Source: Planctomicrobium piriforme (GTDB taxonomy: Bacteria > Planctomycetota > Planctomycetia > Pirellulales > UBA1268). From it: a stretch of 40,996 nucleotides of DNA. This document shows positions 10,278-17,166 of the stretch, one piece after another. The position numbers and the translations under genes are program-made. Positions within the stretch are counted from its first letter, which is position 1. The number at the start of each line of letters is the position of its first letter. The notes below the pieces were generated by a model that saw nothing but the letters and a program-made list of their open reading frames with translations, was not told the DNA's origin and ran no database searches. Location: assembly GCA_945861585.1 (NCBI GenBank), contig CAMAVC010000020.1:1-40996 (forward strand), read 5' to 3'.

Positions 10278-10948
10278 GCGATCGCGAGGAGCCGGGCGAT
10301 CCGCGGGTCGGCGAGTGAATCGGCCACGAACCGTGCGCCCGTGAAGTCGTGCCGCCGGCTGTGGCCGCCCGGCACTGCGACCACCACCGCGCCGGAGGCG
10401 ACAGCCGCCCGGCAGCCGTTTTCCGAGTCTTCGAGCACGAGCATCTCGGCTGGGGCCACGCCCAGCCGCTCGGCCGCGCGTTCGTAGATCTCCGGATGCG
10501 GCTTGCCGTGCGTCACGTCGGCGCTCGTGAGCACGAAGCCGAAGCGATCACGGAGACCCACACGCGAAAGGACGTCGTGGGCGAAGTCGGGGCCGCTGCT
10601 CGTGGCCACGCCGCGCGGCAGGCCGCGCTGCACCATCTGTTCGAGGAGCAGCGCCGCCCCCGGCATCGGTGCGAGCCGCGTGTCGAGCAGATCCACAAAG
10701 ATCTCGCGCGTCTCGCCGGCGAGCGTCTCGATGGTGTCGGTGAGGCCATGCCAGTCGATCATGATCTGCAACGACACCTGCTGCGGCCGGCCCATCATCC
10801 GGTCGAGCAGGTCGGCCTCGAACGTGCGGCCCCGGCGCCGGAGGAGTTCGCTTCCGACGTGCTGATAGAGCTCCTCGGTGTTCACGAGCAGGCCGTCGAG
10901 GTCGAAGGCCACGCCGCGAATGGGCAAGCGGTCGGAAGAATCGGTCAT
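10274..10948 (-). CDS. HAD-superfamily phosphatase, beta-phosphoglucomutase/GPP-like
   Basis: A 224-aa cytosolic HAD hydrolase of subfamily IA. Motif I is FDLDGLLVN with nucleophile Asp16 and acid/base Asp18. Motif II is the Ser in ATSSGPD, motif III the Lys in HGKPHPEIY and motif IV the acidic pair in LEDSENG. The four-helix cap lies between motifs I and II (about residues 25-85). The substrate cannot be told from the sequence; sugar phosphates are the usual choice. The ATG at 10948 overlaps the stop of the upstream membrane-protein gene (ATGA), pointing to coupled translation. The stop codon lies inside a family P repeat. Confidence 0.92.
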   Translation of the reverse strand: MTDSSDRLPIRGVAFDLDGLLVNTEELYQHVGSELLRRRGRTFEADLLDRMMGRPQQVSLQIMIDWHGLTDTIETLAGETREIFVDLLDTRLAPMPGAALLLEQMVQRGLPRGVATSSGPDFAHDVLSRVGLRDRFGFVLTSADVTHGKPHPEIYERAAERLGVAPAEMLVLEDSENGCRAAVASGAVVVAVPGGHSRRHDFTGARFVADSLADPRIARLLAIA

Positions 10949-12531
10949 CGTGGATCGGATTGTGATGGCTGGGGCAAACGGTAGACGGCGTAGACGCCGT
11001 TGTCGTAGAGCCGCTCGCCGGGCATCTCCACGAGTCGCGGGGCATCGAGCGGCACGATCGCGTGGGTCGCGCCGTAGCGATCGGCGGCGAGCCGCACGCG
11101 TTCCGGCCCCAGCGCCACAGTCGATTGCTCCATTCCCGCGAGCGACGTGCGCGGTGCGAAGCAGTCGGTGATGCGCGTCCGCCAGGCGACGAGCGAGGCT
11201 GCGTCCTGCGGGCTGTTCTTCCACGACACCACCTCGCGGCGATTCGTCCGCCATGTGAAGCTCGCCGAGCCACGCGGCGTGAGGAAGCAGGCGTCGGCCG
11301 GCGTGTGATCGCGCACCCACCGGCAGATGTCGGCCCAGCCCGCGGGATCGACCTTGGCATCGGCCCGTGCGGTGAGGGCGGGGCGGCCGGGCAGCGGCCA
11401 GTGGGCCGACTGCGCAGCCATATCAAGGGCGAGGAGCGCCGTGAGGACGAGCCTGAGCATGCGCGGGGGCAGCCCGAAGGCTCCCGCGCTGGCACGATCG
11501 TTCTCGAGGACCGTCGCCGCAGTCACCGCGAGCGCCAGCGGCACGATCACGTCGGCCAGCCGAAACCAGTAAAATCGCAGCAGGCCGAGCACGGCGGTCG
11601 GTGCGACCGGCTCCAGGAGTGAGACCACCACGCCTCCGGCCGAGATCGCGATCGCGCCGAGCGTGAACGCGGTGAGACGCTGCCGCGCGGCCGTCTGCGG
11701 CGCGAGCCGATTCAACATCCACCACGCCAGCGCGGCGAGCAGATGACGCGCGATGAACGCCTCGGCGAACGTCCTCAGCAGCAGATGATGGCTGAGCCGC
11801 TCCACGACGTAAATCTTCGCCGCCGCCGCGCGGGTCGCTGCATCGGCGCCGGCCGACAGCCCGAGCGCGGGCAGCATCCCAGCCGCCGCGCAGGCGAGGC
11901 CCCCGACGAGAAGCGCGATGTCGGCCGCTCCTGCCACGGGGGTCGGAAGGATCGCGAACGCCGCCACGAGCGCCACCATCGCCCAGCCGCCCACGATCGG
12001 ATGCCACGCCGTCGCCAGGCCACACAGCAGCCAGGCTAGGGCGAATCTGCCACGCAGCCACTCCCCGACACCGCCGAGCACGAAGGCCCAGGCAAACACC
12101 TTGGCCTCGCAGCCTCCGAGCACCCACTCGCCGGCCATCGTCGTGTGGCGAAGCGCAAGCGAGAACAGCGCCGCAGCGATGATCCGGCCCCACGTCGTGG
12201 CCACGACCGGCCTCGCGGCGTGCCAGAAGCCCACGGCCAGAGCGAGCCAGCCGACCGCTCGGCCAGCCCACGCCGCCTGCTCGAGCGGCAGCGCCGCCAC
12301 AAGTGGCCCGAACAACTGGAAGAACACACCATGCGCGTCGGGCGTTTCCAAAAAGAAATCGCCCGCGGCCCATGCGGGATCGGCGGCATGGCGGGCCTTC
12401 GTGAGATAGACCGCCTCGTTCACGTCGGGCGCGGGCCAGGCGCCGGCGGCCGCGAAGACGAGCGTCACGACCGCGATCTCCACAACGGCCTGCCACGTGG
12501 CCCGCGTGCCGGTGTCGCTTTCGCCCGTCAT
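10945..12531 (-). CDS. Polytopic membrane protein, DUF6798-like, function unknown
   Basis: A 528-aa integral membrane protein with about ten hydrophobic segments from residue 15 to about 400, then a soluble C-terminal part (about 420-528) that includes CFLTPRGSASFTWRTNRREVV. The layout of many membrane spans followed by a small extracytoplasmic domain, with an acidic DVNEAVYL motif in the first loop, recalls GT-C-fold glycosyltransferases and the DUF6798 family, but neither is proven. I chose ATG at 12531 because AGGTG lies about 7 nt upstream; a GTG at 12540 is the alternative. The downstream HAD gene overlaps by 4 bp. The upstream neighbour prpB is divergent, 60 bp away. Confidence 0.75.
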   Translation of the reverse strand: MTGESDTGTRATWQAVVEIAVVTLVFAAAGAWPAPDVNEAVYLTKARHAADPAWAAGDFFLETPDAHGVFFQLFGPLVAALPLEQAAWAGRAVGWLALAVGFWHAARPVVATTWGRIIAAALFSLALRHTTMAGEWVLGGCEAKVFAWAFVLGGVGEWLRGRFALAWLLCGLATAWHPIVGGWAMVALVAAFAILPTPVAGAADIALLVGGLACAAAGMLPALGLSAGADAATRAAAAKIYVVERLSHHLLLRTFAEAFIARHLLAALAWWMLNRLAPQTAARQRLTAFTLGAIAISAGGVVVSLLEPVAPTAVLGLLRFYWFRLADVIVPLALAVTAATVLENDRASAGAFGLPPRMLRLVLTALLALDMAAQSAHWPLPGRPALTARADAKVDPAGWADICRWVRDHTPADACFLTPRGSASFTWRTNRREVVSWKNSPQDAASLVAWRTRITDCFAPRTSLAGMEQSTVALGPERVRLAADRYGATHAIVPLDAPRLVEMPGERLYDNGVYAVYRLPQPSQSDPR

Positions 12532-12591
12532 CCAACGCACCTATAACGAAACCGCTGTCCGATATCGGCCTTCCCCCGCAGGATACCACCG

Positions 12592-13491
12592 ATGCCCGCC
12601 CCGACCGACTCTCTTGCCCCCCGTTCCCGCGGCGCCATCCTGCGCCGGCTCGTCGCCGATGGCGTGGTGGCGATTCCCGGCGCTCCGATCGCGCTGGCTG
12701 CGAAACTCATCGAGCGCGAGGGGTTCGAGGCCATCTATCTCTCGGGGGCTGCGTTTTCGGCGGGCATCCTCGGCGTGCCCGACATCGGCATCCTCACGCT
12801 CGACCAACTCGAGGCCCAGACGCGGCTCCTCGCTGCCGCGGTCGAAATCCCGCTGGTCGTCGATGCCGACACGGGCTTCGGCGGCCCCGACGCGGTGGCC
12901 GACTGCGTGCGGCGGCTCGAGGAGGCCGGTGCCGCGGCGATCCAGCTCGAGGACCAGCGCCGGCCCAAGCGGTGCGGCCATCTGCCCGGCAAGGAGATCG
13001 TCGACCTCGACGAAATGACGGCCAAGATCGCCGCCGCGTGCGACGCCCGCCGCGATCCGGCGACGGTGATCATCGGCCGCAGCGACGCGCGGGGCGTTAC
13101 AGACCTCGACGACTGCCTCACCAGGCTCCGGGCCTACCGCGACGCCGGCGCCGACTGGCTGTTTCCCGAGGCGCTCGCCACGCGCGACGAGTTCGCCCGC
13201 GTGGGCCGCGAACTCTCCGGCACGCCGCTCGTCGCCAACATGACGGAATTCGGCACGAGCCCGCTCCTCACGCTCGACGAACTCCAGAGCCTCGGCTTCG
13301 CGGCCGTGCTCTATCCCGTCACGCTCCTCAGGCTCGCCATGAAGGCAATCGAAGCCGGGCTCGGCCTGATCGCCGACGAGGGCACGCAGGCCGGCCTGCT
13401 CGACCTCATGCAATCACGCGAAGAACTCTACGGCCTGCTCGACTACGATCCGAAGCACCCGGAGCGCCACCTGCCGGCGACGAACGGCTAG
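12592..13491 (+). CDS. prpB: Methylisocitrate lyase / PEP mutase family enzyme
   Basis: A 299-aa TIM-barrel enzyme of the isocitrate lyase superfamily, expected to cleave 2-methylisocitrate to pyruvate and succinate in propionate catabolism. The metal-binding VDADTGFGG (Asp91, Asp93), the QLEDQ motif and the active-site loop KRCGH (residues 126-130, Cys128) are present; this loop distinguishes lyases from PEP mutases. NMTEFGTSPLLT and FAAVLYPVTLLRLAMKA match the PrpB C-terminal half. Length is normal (about 295 aa). A (methyl)citrate synthase follows in the same orientation 337 bp downstream, supporting the role. No prpD or acnD is in the window. Confidence in lyase over oxaloacetate-decarboxylase-like function is moderate to high. 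Confidence 0.93.
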   Translation: MPAPTDSLAPRSRGAILRRLVADGVVAIPGAPIALAAKLIEREGFEAIYLSGAAFSAGILGVPDIGILTLDQLEAQTRLLAAAVEIPLVVDADTGFGGPDAVADCVRRLEEAGAAAIQLEDQRRPKRCGHLPGKEIVDLDEMTAKIAAACDARRDPATVIIGRSDARGVTDLDDCLTRLRAYRDAGADWLFPEALATRDEFARVGRELSGTPLVANMTEFGTSPLLTLDELQSLGFAAVLYPVTLLRLAMKAIEAGLGLIADEGTQAGLLDLMQSREELYGLLDYDPKHPERHLPATNG

Positions 13492-13492
13492 C

Positions 13493-13572
13493 TTCACGCG
13501 ACGGCTCGGCATCCTGCCGCCCGTCGCTTGGGCGACCTCCGTCGCCTGGCTCGCACCCGGCCCTCCGGGCCT
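13493..13572 (-). repeat. Interspersed repeat family 2, copy 2
   Basis: Starts 1 bp after the prpB stop. Read on the minus strand it begins AGGCCCGGAGGGCCGGG and ends CGTCGCGTGAA, following the block order of 10163-10242 with GACGGAGGTCGCCCAAGCGA and CGGCAGGATGCCG. It is head to head with the adjacent family 1 copy. Confidence 0.8.
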
Positions 13573-13630
13573 GACGCCTTCAGCAGCTTCTCAAACCGGG
13601 AGGCTTCGGGCTCCCCGTGTCCCGGGAGCC

Positions 13631-13790
13631 GGCGTAGCTGACCAGCGGAGCCATGGATGGCGCAGCGCAGGCAGGTCCGAGTGAGCCGAAGCCTGGAGGG
13701 CGAAGGCGAACGTCCGGCGACGGGATATGGGGAGCCCGAAGCCGGCTTGCGGCCGAAGAGCCATGAACGACAGGCTGAAGCCTGTCCTAC
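13631..13790 (+). repeat. Interspersed repeat family 1, copy 2
   Basis: Carries the shared core GCCATGGATGGCGCAGCGCA, the CCGAGTGAG, CTGGAGGGCGAAGGCGAACG and CCCGAAGCCGGCTTG blocks, and ends in a family P palindrome (GACAGGCTGAAGCCTGTC, 13769-13786, then CTAC). The gap 13492-13828 between prpB and the citrate synthase is almost entirely repeat, so the element appears to have entered a two-gene operon. Any promoter for the downstream gene would lie in 13791-13828 or within the repeat. Confidence 0.85.
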
Positions 13791-13828
13791 GGGGGCGGCA
13801 GCGAAGCTGTCGACTGTACGGTACAACC

Positions 13829-14992
13829 ATGAAACGGAACCCCATGAATACCAACGCCCGCCCATCTCCCGACGACTTCGCCCGCGGCCTGGCCGGCATC
13901 GTGGCCGGCCGCACGGCGATCTGCTCACTCGAGGGCGACCTGCGCTATCGCGGCTATGCGATCGAGCCACTCGCTCGAGCGGGTGACTTCGAAGAGGTGG
14001 CCTATCTCCTGATCCACGGCGAACTGCCCACGCATGCGGAGCGCGAGGCATTCGCAGCTCGCGTGCATGCCGCGGCCCGCACGCTCGATCCGGCCGTGAT
14101 CGACGCCCTGGCCCGGCTCGCGGTCGCTTGCCCGTCGGCCTCGCCGATGGACGCCCTCCGCACGGCCGTGAGCATGCTCGGGCAGATCGAGCGTGACGTG
14201 CTCCCCGGGTCACGCGAGGCGCTTCTCGCGCAGGCCGAGCGGCTGCTCGGGCAGGTGCCGGCGGTGCTCGCCACGTGGTGCGACCTCGCGGCCGGTCGAG
14301 CGGTCGGCCCCTGGCCTGATGGCCCGATCGCCTCCGCCCTCCTCCAGCGGCTCACCGGTCGCACGCCCCCAGTCGACCACGTGGCCATCTTCGGCACCAC
14401 GCTCGTCCTCTACGCAGAGCACGAGTTCAACGCCTCCACGTTCACGGCCCGCACGATCGTGTCCACGGGTTCCGACATGCACTCCGGCATCACGGGCGCG
14501 ATCGGAGCGCTCAAGGGGCCGCTCCACGGCGGCGCCAACGAACAGGTGCTCGAGGTGCTCGCGGCGATCGGCTCGGCCGACAGGGCCGAGGCCTGGCTCG
14601 AAGAGCAGTTTGCCGCGAAGCGTGTGGTGATGGGCTTCGGCCACCGCGTCTACAAAGACGGCGACGTGCGGGCGAAGCTCCTCGGAGCGATGTGCCGCGC
14701 CATGAACAGCGGCAAGCCTGCCGCCGAGGCGATCGAACAGCTCGCCGACAGGGTCGAGGCACTGATGCTCGACCGCAAGAAGCTCAAGCCGAATCTCGAC
14801 TGGCCCGCCGCGCGGGTTTACCACGCCCTCGGCCTCCCGGTGTCGGTGTTCACGCCGATCTTCGTGGTGGCACGCATGAGCGGTTGGACGGCGCACATCA
14901 TCGAGCAAATTGGTGACAACCGTCTGATCCGCCCGCTCTCGCTCTACAGCGGCCCCGCCCCGCGCGACTACGTGCCACTGGAGTTGAGGTAG
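13829..14992 (+). CDS. prpC: Citrate/2-methylcitrate synthase
   Basis: A 387-aa citrate synthase-family enzyme condensing propionyl-CoA or acetyl-CoA with oxaloacetate. The three catalytic residues are visible: His233 in KGPLHGGAN, His272 in GFGHRVYKDGDVR and Asp324 in LDWPAARVYHALG. The N-terminal substrate strand RYRGYAIEPLA and the HEFNASTFTAR motif are present. Length matches the short Gram-positive-like/PrpC class (about 370-390) rather than the hexameric type. The ATG at 13829 has no strong ribosome-binding site; a second ATG at 13844, with ACGG upstream, is an alternative. The position after prpB favours methylcitrate synthase, but a dual or plain citrate synthase role is possible, so the symbol is tentative. 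Confidence 0.85.
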   Translation: MKRNPMNTNARPSPDDFARGLAGIVAGRTAICSLEGDLRYRGYAIEPLARAGDFEEVAYLLIHGELPTHAEREAFAARVHAAARTLDPAVIDALARLAVACPSASPMDALRTAVSMLGQIERDVLPGSREALLAQAERLLGQVPAVLATWCDLAAGRAVGPWPDGPIASALLQRLTGRTPPVDHVAIFGTTLVLYAEHEFNASTFTARTIVSTGSDMHSGITGAIGALKGPLHGGANEQVLEVLAAIGSADRAEAWLEEQFAAKRVVMGFGHRVYKDGDVRAKLLGAMCRAMNSGKPAAEAIEQLADRVEALMLDRKKLKPNLDWPAARVYHALGLPVSVFTPIFVVARMSGWTAHIIEQIGDNRLIRPLSLYSGPAPRDYVPLELR

Positions 14993-15019
14993 CGACGTAG
15001 CGACGGGACCACCATCGCA

Positions 15020-15060
15020 AGGCCCGGAGGGCCGGGACATCACCAGCGGGCGGAGGCGGC
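15020..15060 (+). repeat. Interspersed repeat family 2, short copy 3
   Basis: Shows AGGCCCGGAGGGCCGGG followed by CCAGCGGGCGGAGGCGG, the left half of the family 2 block order. It lies in the 90-bp gap between the stops of the convergent citrate synthase and DUF1573 genes. The right half is not recognisable. Confidence 0.65.
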
Positions 15061-15082
15061 ACGAAGCTGAGCTCCGCCGTGA

Positions 15083-16156
15083 TTACGGCAGTGTGGCCGC
15101 CTGGCCATTGGCCGGCGCCAACGCCGCGCTGGCCTGCGGCTCGGCCAGTGCCTCCACGGTGGCCTGCACAGTGACGCTCGGCACGGCTCCCTCGCCGAGG
15201 TCGGTGGTGATCTTCAGCAGCCGTTCGATCTTGCCGGTGGCGTCGCCCGCCTGGAAGGTGACCGGCAGGATGTGGACCGTGGCCGGCGTCTCTTTCGTCG
15301 GGCAGGAAAGGCAGCCATCGGAACATGTGACGCCCGTCACGCTAAACGGCCTGTTCGCCCGCACGACCACGTTCTTCGTCACGGAGCGGCCAGGTTGCAC
15401 GGCACCGAGCGCGAGCAACTGCGGGCTCACGGTCACTTCGGCCACCACGCGGCCCTCGACGTCCATCGGAATCTGGGCCGCCTTCGGATCGTTGGTGACG
15501 AGAATCAACTGCCCTTTCACGTAACCAGCCGGGGTTTCCGGCTTGAGCTTCAGGCCGAGGTCGTAGACCGACTGCCCGCCGCCGTGCGTGGGCTTCGAGA
15601 GCTGGACTTCGAAGTTCGGGTTGATGCTCCGCACGTCCTTGATCTCCCAGGGAGCAGTTCCGATGTGCGTCACGCGCACGTTGCGCGACGCTCCCTTGCC
15701 GAGATCGACGTTGCCGAGATCGACGAACGGCGGATCAAACGTCACATCGCCACGGATATTGCCCGCGACCCGGAGCTGCACCTCGGCGAAGAACGGCTTG
15801 TCGAACGTGATCGTGAGCGTCGCGCCGTGCTGGCCGAGGAACGTCCGCGTGTTGAACTTCGCCACCACCTCGGCCGTCTCGTGCGTCTTGAGATCGCGCT
15901 TCGTCACCTCGGGCGACGTACATCCGCAGCTCGTCCGCACGCCGACGACGTGCAACTCTTCCTTGTACATGTTTCGAAAGACGAACCGATACTCTGTCTT
16001 CGACCCCTTGGCCACCGTCCCGAAATTGTGGCTGGTGACGGAGAACATCTTGTTGGCCCACTCCTGGGCCTGCGTCGCTTCGGCGGCGCACGCCACCATG
16101 AGCGCGGCGACGACCATCTGACGAACGACAGACCCGAGCGTGCGGGAGGCGGCCAT
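15083..16156 (-). CDS. Secreted DUF1573 domain protein
   Basis: A 357-aa protein with a signal peptide (MAASRTLGSVVRQMVVAALMV then ACAAEATQAQ, probable cleavage near residue 31). The DUF1573 domain follows directly (about 38-150): HNFGTVAKGSKTEYRFVFRN and VGVRTSCGCTSPEV, the family's hallmark CGC motif. Two further Ig-like beta segments follow (FVDLGNVDLGKGASRNVRV; LLALGAVQPGRSVTKNVVV). The cysteine-containing loop near residue 280 (CSDGCLSCP) is an extra. DUF1573 proteins are exported and abundant in planctomycetes and Bacteroidetes, with no fixed role. The ATG at 16156 is preceded by GAGGAAC about 9 nt away; longer starts (16231, 16294) would displace the signal peptide. It is divergent from the tmRNA gene. 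Confidence 0.88.
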   Translation of the reverse strand: MAASRTLGSVVRQMVVAALMVACAAEATQAQEWANKMFSVTSHNFGTVAKGSKTEYRFVFRNMYKEELHVVGVRTSCGCTSPEVTKRDLKTHETAEVVAKFNTRTFLGQHGATLTITFDKPFFAEVQLRVAGNIRGDVTFDPPFVDLGNVDLGKGASRNVRVTHIGTAPWEIKDVRSINPNFEVQLSKPTHGGGQSVYDLGLKLKPETPAGYVKGQLILVTNDPKAAQIPMDVEGRVVAEVTVSPQLLALGAVQPGRSVTKNVVVRANRPFSVTGVTCSDGCLSCPTKETPATVHILPVTFQAGDATGKIERLLKITTDLGEGAVPSVTVQATVEALAEPQASAALAPANGQAATLP

Positions 16157-16402
16157 GGGTGCAGTTCCTCGGACCGCCGCAGCGGTCTGGCTGAACCGGA
16201 AAAACGACTGAGAGAAGCGTACGGAGGCCATGGATGGGGCGTCAAATCGGGGGGATATCGGGAGGCTGGAAAAGGTGGCGAGCCGGAGGCCCAACCAAGC
16301 AAGTATCCCATGCCGGCAACTGTCCGGCGCCTTTTTGGCCGCGTCGGAACGCAGAAATTCAGGCCCGGGTACGCCACGACCGATACACTCCGGGAAGTTT
16401 CC

Positions 16403-16408
16403 TACAAT
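16403..16408 (+). promoter_or_regulatory. Possible -10 box of the tmRNA promoter
   Basis: TACAAT at 16403-16408 is a good -10 match about 80 bp before the mature tmRNA. No convincing -35 is seen at 16-18 bp spacing. The remaining 16157-16402 stretch between the DUF1573 start and this box shows no gene. A GTCCGCCGGAC hairpin just downstream (16416-16426) would be in the precursor leader. Confidence 0.35.
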
Positions 16409-16485
16409 GGAAAAGTCCGCCGGACACTCCGGACCGGGTGCCGCCGTGGCCCCGCGGCGTCGGCGGGTTTCCCATCATCACTCAC

Positions 16486-16840
16486 GGGGGCGTACCGGTT
16501 TCGACCGGATGGCAAGAGGTTCAGATTGCGTGTCGTGGTTGGTCGGCTGGCCACGATAAAAGTCGACCAAGCTTCAATTGCCGAAGCTCGTTTCTCTCTG
16601 GCTGCTTAACTAAGCAACCCCGAGCGATGGCCCCAGTCGGAAGGGCCTCCCAATCGGTCGCCAAATCCGACTCGCCCCGGTTCACCGCCTGGTACGGCCG
16701 GGGCTAAAAACGTTCCGGGCTGGTTCGCGACGCACCCTGCCGGCCGGGGACGCGCGAGCGAGACTCAAATCGACCGGATACACACGTAGACGTTTGCACT
16801 GAAACATCACGGGACGCGGGTTCGACTCCCGCCGCCTCCA
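16486..16840 (+). ncRNA. ssrA: tmRNA (transfer-messenger RNA)
   Basis: A 355-nt one-piece tmRNA that rescues ribosomes stalled on broken mRNA. The 5' acceptor strand GGGGGCG (16486-16492) pairs with CGCCTCC (16833-16839) with one G-U, and the usual TACCGGTTTCGACCGG region follows. The T-arm is GCGGGTTCGACTCCCGC (16817-16833). The discriminator A is at 16840; the next bases are CTC, so CCA is not encoded and must be added. The tag frame begins GCT at 16571 and ends TAA (16607-16609), followed by a second in-frame stop region (TAACTAA). The predicted tag is ASIAEARFSLAA. The resume codon is inferred from position and could shift. The pseudoknot-rich middle (about 16610-16800) was not folded. 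Confidence 0.95.
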
Positions 16841-16848
16841 CTCCATTT

Positions 16849-17073
16849 ATGCAATGCAATATCGATAGACGCGGGCAGGCTTTGCGCACCACGATGGGCA
16901 TCGTCACCGATGCCGTCGGCACCGGACTCGTCGCCGCAGCAATCTTCGGCTGGCTCCCTTCGTGGGCGCTCTATGCGGGCATTGCTGCGATGCTCGGTGG
17001 GGCGTTCATGATCTTCGAGGGGGTCAACGGCTGGTGCGTCGTGCGGGCGATGGGTTTCAAGACCCCGATCTGA
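16849..17073 (+). CDS. Small membrane protein, DUF2892-like
   Basis: A 74-aa protein whose start (MQCNIDRRGQALRTTMGI) and two hydrophobic segments (about 22-40 and 42-62) fit the DUF2892 family (YgaP transmembrane-domain type), with a C-terminal VVRAMGFKTPI tail like the family's short-loop end. It begins 8 bp after the tmRNA 3' end, has no visible Shine-Dalgarno, and its upstream region is tmRNA acceptor stem, so it is either read from the tmRNA transcript before processing or has a start further inside. No other assignment is better. Confidence 0.65.
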   Translation: MQCNIDRRGQALRTTMGIVTDAVGTGLVAAAIFGWLPSWALYAGIAAMLGGAFMIFEGVNGWCVVRAMGFKTPI

Positions 17074-17166
17074 CCACGGCGCATCGTGAGGGGCTCTGGG
17101 CCGCCCATGCCGATGAACAACGCGTGGTGGCATGCTATGCTCGTGCCTCCCTCGTTGGAGCCCGCG

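Noticed and set aside
15272-16609. Open frame of 445 codons ending in the tmRNA tag
   Set aside because: It is antisense to the DUF1573 gene and only ends at the tmRNA stop because the tag frame is open upstream.
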